A DNA stretch of 64,000 nucleotides from Coniella vitis (lineage: Eukaryota > Ascomycota > Sordariomycetes > Diaporthales > Schizoparmaceae): NCBI GenBank assembly GCA_011317545.1, contig WUJK01000008.1, positions 1,488,001-1,552,000 on the forward strand, in the 5' to 3' direction. Under the pieces are notes generated by a model. It saw only the letters and a program-made list of their open reading frames with translations, had not been told where the DNA came from and searched no databases. Positions within the stretch are counted from its first letter, which is position 1. Every line of letters starts with the position of its first letter. Shown here one piece after another: positions 1 to 11,503 of this stretch. The translations under genes were made by a program, and so were the position numbers.

Positions 1-2222
1 GGGAAATTGTGCTCCCTGGCGCTATGATATATGGCTCATGTACAGCAAAGAAGTCAGTGTGCCCTTCCCACTTGAGCCATTTACTTGGGCGTCCCGGATG
101 GTTCTCACGGGGGAAGCGCGGGCGACGGAACTCGGGTGAATCATCATGTATGTTGTTCTTTTTTGAGACCTTCACCGTTGCTACTCACACATACTTAATA
201 CAAGTGGCCAACCCTATCTGTACAATTTCCATGCGGACTTTGATGAACCGTTGGGGATTTCCTTTTGGTAGTGTTAGCGCTTTGTCTCTGAACGCACAGG
301 TATAGTTTGTTCTTTTTTGGGGCCAAGTGGGATAAGGGAGACTCTGCTCTCGGCTACGATCTGTTTCCGGGTACGAGTGATGTATATCTGTCGTAAGAAT
401 TCGGAAAGTATCGAATTCTTTGTTTCACCTTTTGCATCTACATCTACGACTTGGTCAGAAAGAGATGGTGTTTGATTTGGGAAAATGGTGCAAACATATC
501 GTGATTATGATGGGGTTTTCTTTTGACATGTATACACAACGCAAAGCTTGTCATTGATTTTTTTTCTTCTTCTTCCCTTTCTACCGCGTTACCCATACCA
601 TGAGCCAGCGTTGTCTGATCTCCATAACTATTCAGTCACGTTTGGATATCTATTTATGCCTGGAGCATAACCTACAGTTACTGGTACCAGTCATTTGACC
701 GGTTTCCTTTTGCAGAGTGGGGAGGAAATGGAGATAAGATGCTCTCATTGACCAGAGCTATCGTAGCAGTGTAGCTTTTATATAGCAAGCATACTTATAA
801 ACACTACTTGAGTAGTTCTTTTGATAAGAACGTGATACTATGTATATTCCGCTAGCCAAAGTCGCTAATGCACGAAGCCATCTTCATTCTTCGCTTTTTC
901 CTTCTGTAGAACTTATAGACCTACATAGTGCTTACGTACCGCCGGCCTTGGCCTGGGGTCACGATCCATGATGCTTTGAATATTCTACCATTTTATCTTT
1001 TCATAGAGTAGTATGTGTGTACTATGTAGTGCATAATCGTCTTGGCCTCTAGCTTGGGCAGGGGGTGAAGGGAAGGGAAGGAGGACACAGGACTACCCTA
1101 TCACCCCATATATAAGTGATCGATGACGTTGCTTTGCGAAACATGGGTCAGATAGATAAAAAGATGGGTTGCTATGCAGATCATTTTACATTTCGTGTCC
1201 GGCTCGCTGAGTGGCGACTGGATTCGAGCCAGAGGTACTTGTGTTTGTTGTGTGTGATATGTGGGTTGATTACGTTTCTATTCGACGACTTATGGGGAAG
1301 TTGTGCGGGGATTTGATGGGTCAAGGGGATTGAACAAGAGGATGGATATGTATACGGATGGGCTTGTTGGAAAATTGCGTGCTTGTTGGAGGCAGTGTGT
1401 TTGTTGTGTATACTACAAACTCGATCGCTCAAAGATTGGGAGAATATAATAACCCTCAGACTGAATAAGAGTTTTCAAGCCTGTTTCTTGCTGTTGCTTC
1501 GAGAGTCAACGACGTTTAGCGATTCGTGGGTTCAACTACGGATTGCAACATCTACACTGTTCTAACTCTTATTATACTTTAACGTGTCAGTAGTATTGAA
1601 GGAGTAGGTTTGGTGGACGACCCGGTGGATTATTATACGGCGTGAATACCATCCAGATAGTCTCACAGCACTTGAGAGGAGCTCGCTCCTGACTCTTGCT
1701 GTAGAATAATGATGTTTTGTCCAGATTATCCATCTTCAAGGCCAGACAAAGGACTGGGCAATAAGTTCGGGGATTCTTGAACAGTCATGTGTGTCTGTTT
1801 ATATTCATGTAGGTCTGTACAAAGTAGAGTGCATGGGTTCAGGACGTTGAGAGCTTCGGACCCCAGTAAGTTGTCCAGACGGCACATTGATTATGTTTTT
1901 CTCCTTCATGGATGGAAACCAACGCTCACGATCGAGAGGACAAAATCCCGATCAAGGTGTCTGAGGTGGCGAGGATATCAGGGATCAATAAAAATCTGTG
2001 CTTGTAGAAAAGTGATGCTAATGTTTGGTTTATCTTCAAACAACCCAGCAAGTACCCAAGTGCCTCGGTACATACTAACCAGAGAGAGGCTCAGGGTTCG
2101 GGTTTTGTACCTGACGCTCGAGGAAGTTCAGAGAGAAACGCGGTCCACGCGCGTCACCCTTCCCGCAACCGACAAATACCCACCACCAGTTCACGAAAAA
2201 AAAAAAAAAAAAAGCAAACACC
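1..2222. other. Intergenic region, no gene supported
   Basis: No open frame here has a recognisable motif or plausible exon chain. The stretch is AT-richer than the coding DNA. It holds two copies of the recurrent TACTATGTA motif (836-844 and 1020-1028), an inverted repeat at 395-420, and an A-run (about 2197-2214) just before the SWC5 start. It could contain the 5' leader of SWC5 and untranslated sequence of a gene lying to the left. Confidence 0.5.
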
Positions 2223-3401
2223 ATGCCGCCAGAGCTTCTTGTTGAAGCAGCAGCAGAAGAAGAAGAAGACTACGCCTCGTCCGAGGACTCAGACTTTGCG
2301 CCAGATGATGCGCCCGAGCACGAAGGCGACTTAGGCTCGTCGGACGACGAGGAGCACGAAGAAGGCGCCGCAACCAAGAAAGCCACTACAGATTCTGCAA
2401 CAGGCAAAAAGAGAAAACATGAGGGCCACGAGGAGCAGCAAGGCGCAGAGGGTGACGCGGGGTTTGAAAACTCTGGCGACGAAGCGATTATAGAAAAGGG
2501 CAAGAAAAAGAAGAGCAAGAGGCGGGGGAAAGGCGGCGGGGGCCCGGACGAGGATGATGAACAGGCTGATGGCGGTGAGGGCGGATTGATCAAGACGCGG
2601 AGCATGCGCGCGGTGGAGTAAGTGGTTCTTTTTTGTGCCTGGCTTTGCCCTCCTTAGCAGCCTGCCTGGGAACATATGACTGATGACGAGCGCCCTTGTC
2701 TGGGCGTGTTTAGAAAAGCAGAGCGCAAAGCACAAGCAGCTACGGGACCTGTGACGGTGGACGTCGAAGCACTCTGGGCGTCCATGACAGCGGCGCCAAT
2801 CATCCCCTCAACGCGAGAACCTGCGCAGCCAGATGAGAGCCAGGTGGCAGGTGCCGAGCCAGAGGGGCAGGGCAACGCATTACCAGATGGCGCGACCAAG
2901 GATGCGGCGCCCGACGAAATGATCAAGATCAAGCGGACGTACAATTTTGCAGGCAAAGTACATACGGAGGAGAAGCTGGTTGCGCGCGATTCGGCAGAAG
3001 CAAGACTGTACTTGGCATCCAAGACGAGCGCAGGCCCGAATGCAGACGGCGAGGATCAAGAAACCGATGCGGCAGATGATCAGGCGGATAAGCGTATGCC
3101 CCGCAAGGCCTTCCGATCCGCGTTTGAGCCTGTGCTGCTCACTGACAGCCAGCAGCGGACGGACTTGAATCTGGGGATTGCGATGCGCCTGCAGGCACGC
3201 GAAAAGGCGAAGAAACTCAACACGGTCGAGAAGTCACGCATGGACTGGGCTGGGTTCGTTGACAAGGAGGGAATCAAGGACGAGCTGGCGCTGGCGGGCC
3301 GGGCCAAAGGATCCTATGCAGAGAGGCAGGATTTCCTGGCGCGGACGGAAGCGCGGCGCGACGACGACGCGCGACGAGTCAGATTGGCGGGCAAGACATG
3401 A
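2223..3401 (+). CDS. SWC5: SWR1-complex subunit Swc5 (BCNT/CFDP1 family)
   Basis: Two exons, 2223-2617 and 2714-3401, give 360 residues. The GTAAGT donor at 2618 and TAG acceptor ending at 2713 restore the frame across an in-frame stop (TAA at 2619). The N-terminal half is highly acidic with Glu/Asp runs and a basic Lys/Arg patch. The C-terminal about 75 residues carry the BCNT-C signature: a basic stretch, then DWAGFVDKEGIKDEL, then a KGSYAERQDFLAR-type motif. In yeast, Swc5 activates the SWR1 remodeler that exchanges H2A for H2A.Z, and the acidic region contacts histones; the same role is inferred here. The gene is convergent with the GST-kappa-like gene downstream, 320 bp away. Confidence 0.9.
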
Positions 3402-3721
3402 GATGGTGGTTCTGCATTGGCCAACTACAGCAAGCACATATTGGCTACATTTCTGGAATTACTGGCATGGAATTGGCGTTGGGGTTTCCGGTGTATGATG
3501 ACAGCTGACGTCTTCTAGAAAGATACCCTTGCTACCGTTTTATAACGAGTGCAATCATTTGTTCCTTCTTCCTCCCACCATGCGAATCTTCAGAGCTTGG
3601 ACTCGGCCCGTGGTGGAAGCAATTGAAGCTCTTGGTACGGCAGCCCCAGGAATTTGTATACATAGTTGAACCTGTCGTCCAGAGGTTAGAAGAAGAAGAA
3701 GAAGAAGGGTTCCATGGCGCG
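3402..3721. other. Convergent 3' intergenic region
   Basis: This stretch separates the stops of SWC5 and the GST-kappa-like gene. It must hold both 3' ends. A purine-rich AGA/GAA repeat lies at about 3690-3707. I see no gene. Confidence 0.5.
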
Positions 3722-4797
3722 TCACGACACAGGCATGGACAGACCAAAGTCGAACACATACCTGTCACTGCCGAAAAAGGGCTCCGCCTTGCCCTCATCG
3801 TCGGTCACCCACAGCCACGGCGCGCCATAGGCTCCCTTGTCGAGAGCCTCCTGCGTCGCCGTGGCAAGCATATCCTTGACACGCTGCTCCTGTGCAGCCG
3901 CCAAGATGGCAGAGCACTCGGTCGGCGAGAATTGTCCAAAGGCGGCCAGCACACTGGCGAGCACCTCTGGCTGCGTCAAGTTGCGGTTGGGCGGGGTCCA
4001 GAAGTTGTGGAAGAAGTGCTCGATCAGCGCGTAATACGTCTCGACGGGATATTGGCGCTTGACGTGGTGCAGACACCGAAGAGGCTATTTTTTGGGGGTT
4101 AATACAACGTTGTGTTAGACAGTGGGCCTCTGTTTGTGGACTTTTTTTCTCTTTCTTTTTTCCGTTGTGGCTCTGGTGCCTTGCACCTTTGAAAAAGAGA
4201 GAGGAGGTGGCTATCACTGACGAGGATGGTAAGGCCCATTGGCATGATGTCCCTGGGGGGACGGGTGTCTGGTCTTTTGAAGTGGGCCACCGCCCGTTGA
4301 GCCTCATACTTCCAGCCAAACGCTGCCTTGGCTGGGACTGTCCATGGCGGTTTGTTGCCTTGCAAGATCTCTTGGTTAGATGATGTCGTGCAACGACAGC
4401 CTCAACAGAGACGCAGCACTGGAAGCGTACCAAAGGAGGTTTCATGAATTACACTACACACCTGTTTTGGAGTTCACGGCGCCCAAAAGTATGGGATGGA
4501 ACCTGGGCACTGCTCTGTGAGCTTCCAAGCCTGCAGCAAATACTTGCTCGGAACTCTGCAACTCGGCGAGTGCTGGCCCGAGGCGACGTACTCACTCTAC
4601 CTGGACTTGATGGGCCTTGAGCGTCTCGAGGTTCTCGGTCAAGTATGCAAACCCGAGATAGCTGTAGAGAGATGCTTTACGGGCGGGGCCGTTCGCGGAT
4701 GCAGTGTCAGCTGTTGTATGCTTTGTACGCGCCGCCGCTTTGTGGCTTGATGCTTTGACTGACCAATATCAAAGTAAACGTCGATGCGACCACCCAT
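3722..4797 (-). CDS. GST kappa / DsbA-like thioredoxin-fold protein
   Basis: Five exons on the minus strand: 4797-4764, 4674-4596, 4502-4462, 4358-4222 and 4084-3722, giving 217 residues. All junctions keep phase and the joined protein matches the kappa-class GST / 2-hydroxychromene-2-carboxylate isomerase family. The N-terminus MGGRIDVYFDIASLYSYLGF carries Ser13 in the place of the catalytic Ser of kappa GSTs. The GNKPPW segment is the glutathione/substrate-side motif, and near the C-terminus GAPWLWV and FFGSDR are family hallmarks. Length fits the family (about 200-230). Human GSTK1 ends in a peroxisomal signal; this protein ends in PVS, so peroxisomal import is not supported. It is head-to-head with the SDR gene at 5230, sharing a 432 bp intergenic region. 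Confidence 0.88.
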
Positions 4798-4862
4798 CTT
4801 GACGTGGCGCGCTGGGGCAGAATTCAGTTTGTAATCTTGTCAAAGAGACTCGTCCAACATCC

Positions 4863-4876
4863 ACTATGTACATAGT
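4863..4876. repeat. 14-bp perfect palindrome ACTATGTACATAGT
   Basis: Perfect inverted repeat in the shared upstream region of the GST-kappa-like and SDR genes. It is a copy of the motif recurring through the window's non-coding DNA. It could be a regulator binding site or a dispersed repeat; the sequence alone does not decide. Confidence 0.7.
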
Positions 4877-5003
4877 ATGTAGAATAGAAGAGAAAGCCAC
4901 ATTATCAACATGCCAGCAAGACGATCAAAGCAGCAACCCCGATTGGAGCATTGGGGGCCATGGCAGGATAAAAGTGCCTCGGCTCATCCCACGGCGCTTC
5001 ACT

Positions 5004-5019
5004 TACTATGTACATAGTA
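5004..5019. repeat. 16-bp perfect palindrome TACTATGTACATAGTA
   Basis: The most complete copy of the recurrent palindrome, 128 bp from the copy at 4863-4876 and in the same bidirectional intergenic region. A related GTACATAGCA half-form follows at about 5051-5060. Confidence 0.75.
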
Positions 5020-5097
5020 CGGATCAGTAATCTCAGACCAGGGTACATGGGTACATAGCATTTGTACCAAACGGTCCCGACTTCATAAGTCCAACAC

Positions 5098-5130
5098 CAT
5101 ATATATGAAATATATATATATATATATACA
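5098..5130. repeat. (TA)n microsatellite
   Basis: Alternating TA tract about 100 bp upstream of the SDR start codon. It is low-complexity sequence that may ease promoter melting; no direct evidence of function. Confidence 0.7.
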
Positions 5131-5229
5131 TAGATACCGCCGAGTCATAGCACCAGACAGGTTCAAGACAGAACTATCGAGCAGGTCGACAATCCACGCA
5201 TATAGACTCGTCATAAATAAGCTTCACCC

Positions 5230-7012
5230 ATGGCCTCGAGCATGCCCGTAGCTCTCGTCGTGGGCGCTTCAAGGGGCATCGGCCGCCAAATAGCCGTTGA
5301 CCTGGCCAAGAACAGTTATACCGGTAAACGATCTCTCGTTTTTGTCCCTTTTTGACTTCGTCCCATGCCTCTTTGGCTCCCTCAGGCAAGGCGGGAGAGC
5401 AGAGTCAGGAAACCACCATTACCCACGAGCCAGAACTTGCAACTTGGCTGACACTCCAAGTTGTGTTTGTTCCATACACGCAGTGGTCGTCGCCGCCAAA
5501 TCCACCAGCGATGCCTACGCCCCAGCGACTGCGTTTCCCCCGGATCCAAACTCTCCGCAATCCACCATCAGCACTGTAGAGCGCGAGATCCGCGAGGCAG
5601 GCGGCGAGGCAACTGCCATTGCCGTTGACGTGAGAGACCCAGCCAGCGTTCAACAGCTGGTTGACAAGACCATCGCGGTGAGTCTCCCTGTTCATCATTA
5701 AGTCCCCATGGGAGGTTTGCTTGGCTCGTCCGGTGGCTGCGATTAGAAGCGAGCTATCTCATGTCAAGAAAGGTGAAAAACATAATCCAACAGAGTTGAG
5801 CATCCTCAAAAGCTAGATGGGTGTCAACCTGTCAAATTGTCAAAGAGAAGCGGGAGCAATTCGCTGACCACGACCCGGGACTTCTTTATACTATCCAGCA
5901 ATACCACCGTCTCGACGTCCTCATCTACAACGCAGGCGCCATCTGGTGGGCGTCTGTCCAAGACACACCCGTGAAGCGCTTCCAGCTGATGCAGCGCGTA
6001 AATGTCGAAGGACTCTACGCTGCTGTGCAGGCTTCCCTGCCGCACCTCCTCCAGCAGCCCGAGCCGCTCCCGCAAAAGCAGAGCGGCAATCCTGGGCGGC
6101 AACCTCGCGACGAAACCCACCAAGCAGGAAAAAAGCGTGGCGGCCGCATCGTCATTGTCAGCCCGCCCATCTACAGCCGGTTCTTCCGCGGCAAGACGGC
6201 CTATGCGATGGGCAAAGTGGGCATGAGCGTGTTGACGATGGGACTGGGGATGGATTTTGAGAGGCAAGGGGTGGTGAGGGATGGGGAGGGCGGGTGTGCG
6301 GTGACGAGCATATGGCCTGCTGTTGTGAGTTTCGATCACTGTTACTTTGCTGCTTTTTTCTTCTTTTTCTTCTTCTTCTTCTTCTTCTTCTTCTCTCCAC
6401 ATCGTACATCCTTACTTTCCTTCCACTGAAAGCATTCCATGGTATATTTGAGAATTGGATGAGATGAAATGGGAAAGGGATGTGACTTACAAAACACACA
6501 CGAAATCACTCACACACCCACTCACTCAACTCATTCACTCACCTGAACAATCACTCACTCACTCAACTCCCCCCCCCCCTTTTCCCCACCCTCATTGACA
6601 CCAACCAATCCCCCAAGACCGCCAATCACTGACACCAAACAAACACCCCCAGGCCATCCAATCCGCCGCCACCGCCCAATTCACCACCGCCGACCCCTCC
6701 CAACTGCTCGACCTCCGCCAGCCCACCATCTTCGCCGACGCCATCCTCGCCATCCTGCGCGCGCCCGCGCCCCTCGTCAACGGCCGTCTGCTCATCGACG
6801 AGGACTTTCTCCGCGCGAGCGGACATCCTGCCGGTGGTGTTGTCGACTTTGCGCGGTACTCTGTGCTTGTGTCGCCAGAGGACACGAACGGCGGTGCGGG
6901 CAGGAGGCAGCCCCGGAGAATGATGCCGCTTGAGCTGCCTGACTTGTCGGTGCGGGAGCAGGACGATGAGGGAAAGAGGTATGATAGTGCCAAGGCGAGG
7001 GCCAAGTTGTGA
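5230..7012 (+). CDS. HSDL2-like short-chain dehydrogenase, probable peroxisomal
   Basis: Four exons, 5230-5323, 5484-5677, 5899-6324 and 6653-7012, give 357 residues. The Rossmann start VVGASRGIGRQIA holds the TGxxxGxG-type cofactor loop. IYNAGA is the SDR Asn-Ala-Gly motif, and YAMGK is the catalytic YxxxK. The order and the long insert after the first helix resemble the hydroxysteroid-dehydrogenase-like 2 (HSDL2) group, without the SCP2 domain seen in animal HSDL2. The C-terminus is ARAKL, and AKL is a canonical PTS1, so import into peroxisomes is inferred. The substrate is unknown; HSDL2 relatives act in lipid metabolism. The third intron (328 nt) is unusually long and full of simple repeats. 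The gene is divergent from the GST-kappa-like gene. Confidence 0.85.
6361..6395 (+). repeat. (TTC)n microsatellite in intron 3 of the SDR gene
   Basis: About ten TTC units, slightly imperfect at the 5' end. The tract lies inside the 328-nt third intron and is pyrimidine-rich, but sits far upstream of the true acceptor at 6651-6652. Confidence 0.75.
6506..6580 (+). repeat. CACT/CTCA repeat and C-run in intron 3 of the SDR gene
   Basis: Imperfect tandem CACTCACTCA units are followed by a run of ten C at about 6570-6579. Together with the TTC tract this makes most of the intron low-complexity, which explains its length. Confidence 0.65.
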
Positions 7013-7758
7013 GAGAGAAAAAGAAGAAAGAAAAGAGGGAAAAAAAAAAGAAAAGCGGTGGTGTTCCATGATCGGTGTCGTGACTCTGATACTACAGCAA
7101 ACCCAGTAAACGTATCAAACGAGGATAATGGATAGCATTGTAGCACTCGTGTGTATAAGGTGCTGTTCTCCAGGTCTCGACATCGACTCACGGTATGGTA
7201 TGTACAATACTAGAATGTCAACAGAAACCATTGCTTACTTGAGGTTCATCTCCGTGAAGAGCAACTAGAGGAGGTTATATCTATGCCTTGGAGCGCAAAT
7301 ACTTGGAAACACAAATTACGTGCACACATGTAGTTGGTCGGAATGATATTATGAAATTACCCGTCTAGGTCAGACTCAACAGCACCATGTCGATGACGAG
7401 AAACACAAGACGAACAACAACGGGAAAAAAAGACCACGGCGACACGAGAAGATTGAGTACTTGATAGCAACCCCGAGTTCGGAAAACCAGAAAATCAAAT
7501 CCAAATTATCGCTAAACACCCAAACACCTTCCCTTTGCGAGCCCTCTCTGCAGCATCCGACGCTCATGAACAAACCCCACAAGAATTCTATACCTGAAGG
7601 AGATATGAAAACGTGCAAACTTTTGATGCTGGCCAAAAGATCCGGACGCTCAGATACAGACAAGAAAAAAAAAAAAAAAAACAGATATGCAACTATATAC
7701 ATATGTGCAAATCATCGCCTCCTCCTGCTTTGCTAGAACAAAAAGAAGAAACAATCAA
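7013..7758. other. Convergent 3' intergenic region
   Basis: Non-coding gap between the SDR and NIPA gene stops. It contains A-runs (about 7040-7049 and 7664-7680) and no ORF with recognisable features. Confidence 0.5.
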
Positions 7759-10100
7759 TCATGCCCTATCCGTAGTAGGACGGCTGCTACCCTCCTGGCT
7801 TTCCGGCCGCTCTCCTTGACGGCCTTGTTCTTCTTCTGCTGTAGTTGTAGCAGTAGCAGCATCACGGCCATCGCCATCATCGGCTTCCTGTTTCTTGAGT
7901 CCCTTGCCAAGGATGTCAACTACAACATGCGTCAAGCTTTTCGCGCGGTTCCGGAACCCGGGCCTCTTGGACACCTCGATCGGCGAGTCACCTTCAAACC
8001 CGCCATCAGCTGTGCGGCTGCGCTCAATAGCACTCATAATGGCCCCTCCACCAGCAGCGCCGTCTTGCTGGCCCTGCTCGAGAATGTTTTGCGGGACAAA
8101 AAGGCTGTTCCGCAGGCCGCCCCGACTAAGTCGCCGCTGCGAAGGAGGGCGAGTTGCTGATGGTGACTCTTGCAGTAGAGTCGATGGGACAAGCCCTCTC
8201 ACGGCCGAGTCCAACGGCGAGGGCGAGAAGATGTGGCTGGTAAAGTGATGGTTAGACTGGCTCCGCGGCCGGGAATGAGAGGCAGAAGGCCGTGGTGTCT
8301 GCGGGTTGGAATTGGGTGAGATGTTGAGCACAGGCAACTCTTGTGAAGGCGTGCCTGGGTGCGTGCCGGGCTCCGAGTATATGGGTGTTGCGCTCGAGAG
8401 TGTGACTGCCGACTCGGACGAAATAGCTTGCTGTATACCAGGATGCACAGGCGGGTCCTGCTGCATGAGTGTTGGCCGTAGTGGCGGCGTTCGTGGGCTC
8501 TCGTCGGTCATAGGAAGGTATGTCTTGGAAAGCCCCCCCGCAGCACCTCCTTGAGACCTGGGTGTTGGAACGCCCGTTTCAGCGAGAACTGCCAGTGGCT
8601 TGTTGACAGCATCCATGAAGCTCACTCGCGATGAGCGTCTGCTCGCGCTCGTGCCGCTATTGCGGCGTCTCTGCACTCTAGGGGAATGGCCAAGAGGTGG
8701 CACTGCTGATGTGTCTTGCTCCGAGAGACGAATCGTTTCTTCAATGTCTTCTTCGTCGGATAGCGTTTCTTCCTCGTCGTCTTCTTCTGCAGGCGGCCGG
8801 CCGCTTGTGATAAGAAACACGCCGAAAAAGGTGAGGAAGCAGCCACCCATGAATTTCAATGCTTGTTCTGCCGTGGTGCGTTCAAAGTCGCGATATAGGA
8901 CTGCGCTTCCGATGATGACGCATAGAGTAAACGAGACGAACTGGATCGGGATGACTTGCGTCGAGTCGAATCGTTGCAGCGCCTTGTTCACGTAGCGAAC
9001 CTGCATGATGGCGGTTCCCAGCAGGATTGTTATGAGAACATACGTGACGGGCGTTGTGAAGGCTCGCAGCAGCGTCGAGGAGAGCATAGAGGCCACGCCT
9101 TTGGTGGAGAGAGCGGTATAACCACCTAGAAAGCTTGGTCAGTGGGCTGCGCCTGGATATGTCAGTATAAATGGGAGCATCGCATTGACATACCAAATAA
9201 GCCCACCAGGCTGAGATCAATCAAGATGGAGCGATTTCCATATCTTGGGCTCATCCACATGAGGAGCACAATGAGCCCCCAGGTCAAGCCCATATATATC
9301 TCGAAGCCCATCGTCGTGATATGTACCCACACATCGTGTGGAGCCAGCTTAGTTTCCTTGGTGCTTGCGCTCAAGACAACCGTTACTGCACCGCCAACGG
9401 CAATGACCACGCCCCAAAAGTCGCGTTTTCTGAACTGTTCCTTGAAAAAGATGGGCGCAATCACGCAGTTGGAGATGAGAGCGACAACACCCAGGGGAGA
9501 AACGATCGAGGCTGGCGCAAAGCCGTAGGCTAAAAAGTTGCCCATTTCGCCCACGGTAATGAGGACTTGGCCGGTCCACCAGTATGGCGACTTGAGGTAG
9601 TGGGAGGACTTCTTGGGCATCTCGTCGTCGTCTGAAATCTCCGACCAGCGCGAGTCTTCGGAGCGGAAGGAGCGCATCAATGGTTCTGCCTCGCCCAAGA
9701 CATTGTCCTCGTAGCCTTCGTAGGTTGTGGAGCCGCCCTCGAGTGGCTCGTCGAGAGAGCCATAGCCTCGAGACGATGCGCCATTCTTTGCATTTCGCAG
9801 CGCTTGTCTCGCGCGCTCACGAGCCTCTTTGCGCTCGCGGTGCAGGCGGATATGGGCGTAGCGCTGGACATTGAGGGCCAGAGCAATGAGGATGTTGCCC
9901 ACTATGGCAGTGGTGATGCCAATGATGGACGAGAAGTTCTTGGGAGTGTCGCCAGAAGAGCCATTTCCTCCACCCCCACCACCAGTAGTGCCGTTTCCGC
10001 CTCCACTGTTGTCATCAAATAGGTATATCTCGGACGTATAGGACGGAATCAAATGGGCGACGGATCGAGCAGAGAGGGAGGGCGAGACGGGGAGGTACAT
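7759..10100 (-). CDS. NIPA-family magnesium transporter
   Basis: Two exons, 10100-9194 and 9125-7759, give 757 residues; the GTATGT donor and TAG acceptor join Phe-Gly-Gly in phase. After a Gly/Ser-rich N-terminal stretch comes the DUF803/NIPA core: a first helix around residues 60-80, a long hydrophilic acidic loop, then GEMGNFLAYGFAPASIVSPL and KEQFRKRDFWGVVIAVGG, typical of NIPA/SLC57 proteins, followed by further helices on both sides of the junction. The roughly 300-residue C-terminal tail is Ser/Pro/Glu-rich and likely cytosolic. Family members are membrane Mg2+ transporters of the endomembrane or plasma membrane. The tail is longer than in animal NIPAs but common in fungal members. Specificity is inferred. 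Confidence 0.88.
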
Positions 10101-11503
10101 GGCGGCGCGAGGGCCGTCAGATTGCGATCAGCCGGACTCTCGAGCAAGAAGACGGAGATATGGACGGTAGCATGGATATAGGCGGCAGCCAGTGTCGTCG
10201 ATGTAGGTGCGAGGGTTGTCGAGCAAGGTCGCAGAAGCGGGCTGCGTGATTACAAGACAGTGGGTGTGAGTGGTGATGATGCACGTCGGCAAAGGGCACT
10301 TCGGCTGGTCCCAAGGAAAGCAGGTCAGTACATGGCAAGTGCGGCCGCAGCAAACACCAAGATCCACCCACTACCGCAGCCCGGAGCCGAACAAGCGAGC
10401 GCGAGGGTCACGAACGGGCAATCAGCAAGCCCAGGCCAGCACCAGCGCAATAGTGGGGGTCGCAACCTCGACAAGAATCGAGCACGCGCAGGCGAAAATA
10501 GCAAGAGAAATGAAATGGACCAAACGCACGCACGCACACAAGCACGCAGGGCCAGAGAACGCCCGAGACTGCGATCAAATCCGGGCTCAGAACCGAAGAA
10601 GAATCGCCGTGAGCTATGCAGGAAAGGAGCGCCATCTATTTGCTGCAGCCCGACGTCAGCGTCGTCAATGCCAGTCAAGTTTGTCACTTTTTCATGTCTG
10701 CTGGCTTACAAAGTCATGTCCGCTGGCTTACAAAGTGCAGTGCGGTGCTAGTGGCCCGTCTCGTCCCCCTGAAGCCACGGGCGCCAGGGGGCATCCGGCA
10801 TGCCGAGCTGGCCCGCTGAACAGCCTGGATACCCTAGCAAATATACAAGACCCTGAAACCCGAAACCCTGAACGGCTTACCGGCCATCCGCCCTGCCGAC
10901 TTAGGCATTCAGCCACTACATAGTAATGAGTCGGTGGGAGTACAGCGCAGCCAGTGGTGCTGCTAGGGCGCCAACAGTCATCTAGTAGGTCCTAAATAGC
11001 ACTCTTATACTTTAGCCAGCCAAGTGGACAACCAAGAGGCAGTAATAGTAGCCTTCTCACGCCTCGGACTGCAGCATGCACGCTTGAAGAAAAGAAAGGC
11101 CTACTTACGTAGTACAAGCACCCAAAGGATAATGGGTTTAGGTTAAGATTGACTCTATCTCGCCAACTCGAAAAGCAATAGCATTTATTCATCTATATGA
11201 ATCACTAGTCTCGGCCGAGGTTCATCGTATACTACGTAGCAGTGTAATCAATTGATGCCAAATGTCCGCTACGGAAAGAGCCGTTGCACCCAATTTTGTG
11301 AAGGTAGAGTACAGACGCCAGCAGCCCGCGCAGCACTGAGTTGAGTTGCCGTGGGCTTCTGGAACCCTCGCGGCGCCATCAGAACCCTCAGTAGAGTGGG
11401 GTCAGCCTCGACTTACATCAGTTGATAGCACTATTTTGTACTAACACCATCATCGTCATTCGCGCCACCTATTCTTCAAAACAAAAGAAACACCACACAC
11501 AAC
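10101..11503. other. Divergent intergenic region with direct repeat
   Basis: This 1.4 kb lies between the start codons of the NIPA gene (-) and the 503-residue gene (+). It contains a perfect-but-one 22-bp tandem duplication at 10692-10735, a TACATAGTA motif at 10917-10925 and TACGTAGTA-like variants near 11107 and 11231. Open frames here lack recognisable motifs. Confidence 0.5.
10692..10735 (+). repeat. 22-bp tandem duplication
   Basis: Two adjacent copies (10692-10713 and 10714-10735) of a unit beginning TCATGTCTGCTGGC differ at one base (T/C at the eighth position). It is a recent small duplication in non-coding DNA. Confidence 0.85.

Noticed and set aside
1206..1235. tRNA-like T-arm (GGATTCGAGCC)
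   Set aside because: The loop and stem do not pair in the T-arm register, and no acceptor or anticodon arm could be placed upstream.
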